9,997 nucleotides of DNA from an uncultured Mycoplasma sp. (lineage in GTDB: Bacteria > Bacillota_I > Bacilli_A > Mycoplasmatales > Metamycoplasmataceae): the NCBI GenBank assembly GCA_947040465.1, contig CAMRBO010000015.1:1-9997 (forward strand), read 5' to 3'. The position numbers were made by a program, and so were the translations under genes. Positions 6,939 through 9,997 of this stretch are shown piece after piece; position 1 is the first letter of the stretch, and each line of letters starts with the position of its first letter. The notes below the pieces were generated by a model. That model saw nothing but the letters and a program-made list of their open reading frames with translations, ran no database searches and was not told the DNA's origin.

Positions 6939-7277
6939 TTATTTTTTTTCTTTAATTAGTTCTAATATTTTATCTATTTCTAAAGCTTTTTTTCCCACAA
7001 TATCTAAGTGAAAATTTAACCTTGGAACACTTCTTCCTAATTCATATTGAGCCAGCATTGTTCTGATAAAGCCTTTTGAATTATTTAATGCTTCAAGTGA
7101 TTTATTTTCCATTTTGTCAAAAGCAACATATATCTTTAAATTAGATCCATCTTTAGATAATTTAGCATCTACAACTGTTGTGTTAGAAATGTTAACATTT
7201 GTCACATCATGTTGAATAATTTGCGAAATCAACAACATATAATTAGATTCTTTTTTTCTTTTATTTATTTCATTCAT
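6939..7277 (-). CDS. rbfA: Ribosome-binding factor A
   Basis: RbfA is a small KH-fold protein that binds immature 30S subunits and helps finish the 5' end of 16S rRNA; it is known as a cold-adaptation factor. The 112-residue product has the family order: N-terminal helices (INKRKKESNYMLLISQII), the strand block NVNISNTTVVDAKLSKDGSNLK followed by IYVAF, the helix GFIRTMLAQYELGRSVPRL, and the closing strand NFHLDI. VPRLNFHLD corresponds to the conserved VPxLxFxxD signature. It starts four bases after the infB stop codon without a clear Shine-Dalgarno, so translation is probably coupled to infB. It is the last gene of the cluster; its TAA (6939-6941) is followed by the convergent gap. Confidence 0.92.
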   Translation of the reverse strand: MNEINKRKKESNYMLLISQIIQHDVTNVNISNTTVVDAKLSKDGSNLKIYVAFDKMENKSLEALNNSKGFIRTMLAQYELGRSVPRLNFHLDIVGKKALEIDKILELIKEKK

Positions 7278-7281
7278 AAGT

Positions 7282-9138
7282 TTATGAAACTAAAACTTCA
7301 TCATAAGTTTGTAGTAAATCCCCTTCTTGTATTTCATTGAATTTTTTAATGTGTGTTCCAAATTCGGTTCCTTTTTCTGCTTTTTTAATATTATTTTTAC
7401 CATTTTGAAGAGTATCCATTACACCTTCGTGAATTATTTTATTATTTCTTAAAACTCTTAATTTTGTGTTTGATTTTATTGCTCCACTTGTCACTAAACA
7501 ACCAGCGATAGTTCCAACCTTTGAAAAATAAAATAATTTTTGTATTAATGCTTCTCCGGTTATAACTTCTTCATATACCGGTTCTTCTTTTGATTTTATG
7601 ATTAATTCTACATCTTCAATAATTTTATATATTATGGTTTCCATTTTTATAATAACTTTTTCTGAATCAGCAAATTTTTTAACACTTCCGTCTACTTTGA
7701 GATTAAATGCATATATTATAGAATCGGAAGTTTGAGCAAGTAATACATCACTTTTTGTCACGTTCCCCACTGAAGATCTAATAACATTAACAACTACTTC
7801 ATCATTTTTAAGAGATGTTAAAGAGTGTTTTAAGGCCTCTGCAGTTCCTTGAACATCTGATTTAATAATAATGTTTAATATTTTTAAATTTTGGTCTAAA
7901 TTTAATATTTGTGTTTGTCTTAAATTTAATGCACTTTTCTTATCAACGAAGGCTTTCCTATTTGCTAATTCTTTTGCAAATTTTTCATCAACAAAACCAA
8001 TGAATCTATCTCCTGCATTAGGAGTATAATTCAAACCAGTGACAATTACCGGAGTTCCTGGAAATGCCTTTTCAAGTTCTTCGCCAGAAGTTGAAGTTAT
8101 ATTCTTTATTCTTCCATAGTGTGATCCCGCAACAATAAAATCTCTTTTTAACAAAGTTCCATTACTAATAATCAAAGTTGCGATTGTCCCTTGGCCAATG
8201 TCAATATGAGATTCAATAACTACTCCCATAGCTGAACGATTTTTATTTGCTTTTAACTCTAGCAACTCTGCTTGAAGTAAAATAAAATCAAATAACTTAT
8301 CAATTCCCTCTTCTGTTAAGGCAGAACCATAAACAAACGGAACATTCCCACCTCATTCTTCACAAAGTACATCATATTTAGAAAGATCCCCTTTTATTTT
8401 TTCAACATCTATTCCTTGTTTATCCATTTTATTGACAAACACTATCAAAGGAACTCCTGCAACCCTTGCATGATCAATAGCTTCAATTGTTTGCGGCATT
8501 ACTCCATCATCAGCAGCGACTACTAAAATAACTATATCTGTAATTTTAGCCCCCCTAGACCTCATAGCAGTAAAAGCTTCGTGTCCCGGAGTATCTAAAA
8601 ATGTAATTCATTCTTTTTTATGAAGTACTTGATATGCTCCAGTGTGCTGAGTGATTCCGCCATTTTCATTAAGTGCAACATTCGATTTTCTAATTTTATC
8701 AATAAGAGTTGTTTTACCATGATCAACATGACCCATAACAGTAATTATCGGAGGTCTTTTTTCCAATTCTTCTTTTGGATCATTGACTTCAAGATGATCC
8801 ATAAAATTCGTTTCATTAAGTTCCTCTTCTTTTTGAAAATCATATTCGTATTCAAAACAAATTTCAGCAATTTCTTCTTCAGATAATGTTGAATTTAAGT
8901 TATACAATTTCCCTTTTTTAAAAAGATTAATTAATAATTCATTTGGTTTTATTTTAATATTGTTAGAAAATTCATTAACACTCATTGGACCAGTAAAAAT
9001 AAAAACACCATCTTTCAATTCTGTTTTAACACTAACTAATTGTGTTTTTATTTGAAGATCGTTAGTTCTTCTATTTGCTACTAATTTATTTTTTGGCTTA
9101 TCACTATTTTTATTGTTTTTTGTTTTTGATTTCTTCAT
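7282..9138 (-). CDS. infB: Translation initiation factor IF-2
   Basis: IF2 is the GTPase that places initiator tRNA on the 30S subunit and joins the 50S. The protein is 618 residues, short as usual in mollicutes. It has a lysine/asparagine-rich tail (1-30) and one IF2_N domain (about 46-96, around IFTGPMSVNEFSNNIKIKP), then the G domain. G1 is GHVDHGKT (136-143), the switch I region GGITQHTGAY (from 160), G3 DTPGHE (182-187), G4 NKMD (236-239) and G5 SAL (272-274). Domain II and the C-terminal fMet-tRNA-binding parts follow (GEALIQKLFYFSKVGTIAGC, later EGVMDTLQNGKNNIKK). Trp177 and Trp262 are TGA, which splits the gene in three under the standard code. The ATG at 9136-9138 is supported by AAGAGGT (9147-9153) 8 nt upstream and overlaps rnpM by 29 bp. 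No damage is seen. Confidence 0.97.
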
Positions 9139-9406
9139 ATATTTTTACCTCTTGCTTTAACCTGTTGTAAACATCAATTGAGATATTTGTTTTAAATGTC
9201 CTATTTAATAATTTTCTTTCTAATGCATGCATTATTAATTTGAATTCTTTTGTAATGTATGCTCCACGACCTGGAATATGTTTTTCTTTATCTAAAAAAA
9301 TATTATTATCCTTGTCTTTCACAACTCTAATCATTTCGTCAACATTAATAATTTTGTTAGTTATAATGCATTTCCTGAAAATTTGTTTGTTGTTTTTGCT
9401 CATCAT
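9110..9406 (-). CDS. rnpM: RNase P modulator RnpM (YlxR family, DUF448)
   Basis: A 98-residue protein with the YlxR features. FRKCIITNK near residue 10 carries the conserved Arg and Cys of the first motif, followed by a strand with MIRVVKDKDNNIFLD and the signature PGRGAYI at about 45-51. The rest is a basic helix (HALERKLLNRTFK). YlxR-family proteins sit in nusA operons; the Bacillus member binds RNase P and tempers its activity, and that role is inferred here from family. Two ATGs in a row (9406 and 9403) are both possible. The gene begins 5 bp after the nusA stop and overlaps the start of infB by 29 bp. The usual ylxQ (L7Ae-like) gene is not present between rnpM and infB. Confidence 0.9.
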   Translation of the reverse strand: MMSKNNKQIFRKCIITNKIINVDEMIRVVKDKDNNIFLDKEKHIPGRGAYITKEFKLIMHALERKLLNRTFKTNISIDVYNRLKQEVKIYEEIKNKKQ

Positions 9407-9411
9407 TACTT

Positions 9412-9973
9412 TTACTCATTATTGTCTTCATCAAAATCTGAAAAATCATAATCATCAAAATTAATATCTGATGCTAAATCAGAATCAAATTGAAATGATT
9501 TTGCAATATCATTAATATCTCTTTTTGATGGTTTGTTTGTGTTTGTTTGTTGAATAGAATTTTTCATATCACTAAAATTAGTATTTGTTTTACCACTTTC
9601 ATTTTGATAGTCTAAATATGTTGATTTAAAATCACCAAATGCAAATTCGCCAGAAGCAAATTCATTTATTTCTGTTTTGTATTCCGCTAATTCCTTATCA
9701 AATTCATCCATATTCAAGTTTGAATTACCATATCTGTTTCCACCATTATTGAAGTTGTTGTTGAAATTATTATTATTATTTCTTGGAGATCTTCTATCAA
9801 ATTGAAAGTTTCTTTGTCCGTCTTGTGATTCAATCTGTTCGACTTGTTCAGGGCTAACATTACCATTTCATAAAATATCAATATTTCTTTCTTTGGCATC
9901 ATCAATAGAAATAATATCAATATTAGTTTTGGTTAGTTCAACTGTTAATTTAACATTAATCCCTTGTTTACCA
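9412..9973 (-). CDS. nusA: Transcription factor NusA, C-terminal part (5' end cut by the contig end)
   Basis: Only the last 186 codons are present. The fragment opens with GKQGINVKLTVELTKTNIDI, the end of the second KH domain of NusA. Next come DAKERNIDILWNGN (Trp as TGA), a polar linker with five, three and two asparagines in runs (codons 9745-9780), and a long acidic tail ending FDDYDFSDFDEDNNE before a TAA at 9412-9414. NusA binds RNA polymerase and nascent RNA, controlling pausing, termination and antitermination. The S1 and first KH domains lie beyond the window. Synteny with rnpM, infB and rbfA confirms the identity. The native sequence stops at 9973, where adapter sequence begins; the T complementary to 9973 would be the third base of the preceding codon. 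Confidence 0.93.
9745..9780 (-). repeat. Asparagine-codon tract in nusA
   Basis: Ten of twelve codons here specify Asn, in runs of five, three and two separated by Phe, with a five-fold AAT run at 9766-9780. It encodes a disordered linker between the KH domain and the acidic tail. The repeated trinucleotide could change length in frame by slippage. Confidence 0.6.
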
Positions 9974-9997
9974 AGATCGGAAGAGCACACGTCTGAA
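9974..9997 (+). other. Illumina TruSeq adapter sequence at the contig end (artefact)
   Basis: The last 24 bases begin AGATCGGAAGAGCACACGTC, the start of the TruSeq read-1 adapter, and match it to the window end. The stretch is GC-balanced, unlike the surrounding DNA, and the nusA reading stops making sense exactly here. It is untrimmed adapter read-through that should be removed, not biology. Confidence 0.97.

Noticed and set aside
8620..8886. 88-residue plus-strand frame rich in Phe and Ile
   Set aside because: It is antisense to the infB G domain; the Phe/Ile content is a by-product of Lys/Glu/Asn codons on the real strand.
7282..9138. infB broken into three pieces by stop codons
   Set aside because: Both breaks are TGA at positions where IF2 residues fit Trp; with code 4 the gene is intact.
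9714..9920. 68-residue minus-strand frame upstream of the nusA tail
   Set aside because: It lies in another frame of nusA; the correct NusA frame continues through TGA (Trp) to the KH domain.
1..9997. CRISPR array, tRNA/rRNA genes, toxin-antitoxin, phage or defence genes
   Set aside because: No regularly spaced repeats, cloverleaf or rRNA-like sequence, and no matching protein motifs were seen on either strand.

Overview
This is a very AT-rich window from a mollicute, most likely Spiroplasma or a relative in the Entomoplasmatales / mycoides lineage. The strongest evidence is that TGA must be read as tryptophan (genetic code 4). infB, mnmG, a RsuA-family gene, a membrane protein, nusA and a 66-residue gene stay open, and match their families where the family is known, only if in-frame TGA codons are Trp. 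In the membrane protein all nine Trp codons are TGA.

Layout. (1) 1-1250 is decayed ground. It holds the first codons of an exported protein leaving on the minus strand, a broken IS30-like transposase on plus (about 95-745), and the 3' part of an unrecognised gene (746-1248) joined directly to the transposase remnant. (2) 1303-1917 on minus holds two small genes: yneF (UPF0154) and a 66-residue protein hidden by its TGA codons. (3) 2035-2712 on plus is a RsuA/RluB-type rRNA pseudouridine synthase. (4) 2893-3896 on minus is a second, diverged IS30-like remnant, inverted relative to the first. (5) 3965-5788 on plus is mnmG (gidA), followed by a five-helix membrane protein with its own extended -10 promoter (5846-6667). 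(6) 6668-6938 is the gap between converging units. It holds a strong Shine-Dalgarno in front of an eight-residue reading frame and an AT-only inverted repeat. (7) 9973 down to 6939 on minus is the classic translation/transcription cluster nusA - rnpM (ylxR) - infB - rbfA, tightly packed, with a 29-bp rnpM/infB overlap and no ylxQ.

Functionally the intact genes concern the core RNA and translation machinery. NusA acts in transcription elongation and termination, RnpM on RNase P, IF2 in initiation and RbfA in 30S maturation. The RsuA-type enzyme modifies 16S rRNA and MnmG modifies tRNA wobble uridine. The accessory part is mobile-element debris. I found no CRISPR array, phage module, defence system, toxin pair or RNA gene.

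The last 24 bases (9974-9997) are not genome. They match the start of the Illumina TruSeq adapter, so the window ends at an unclipped contig end and nusA is cut there.
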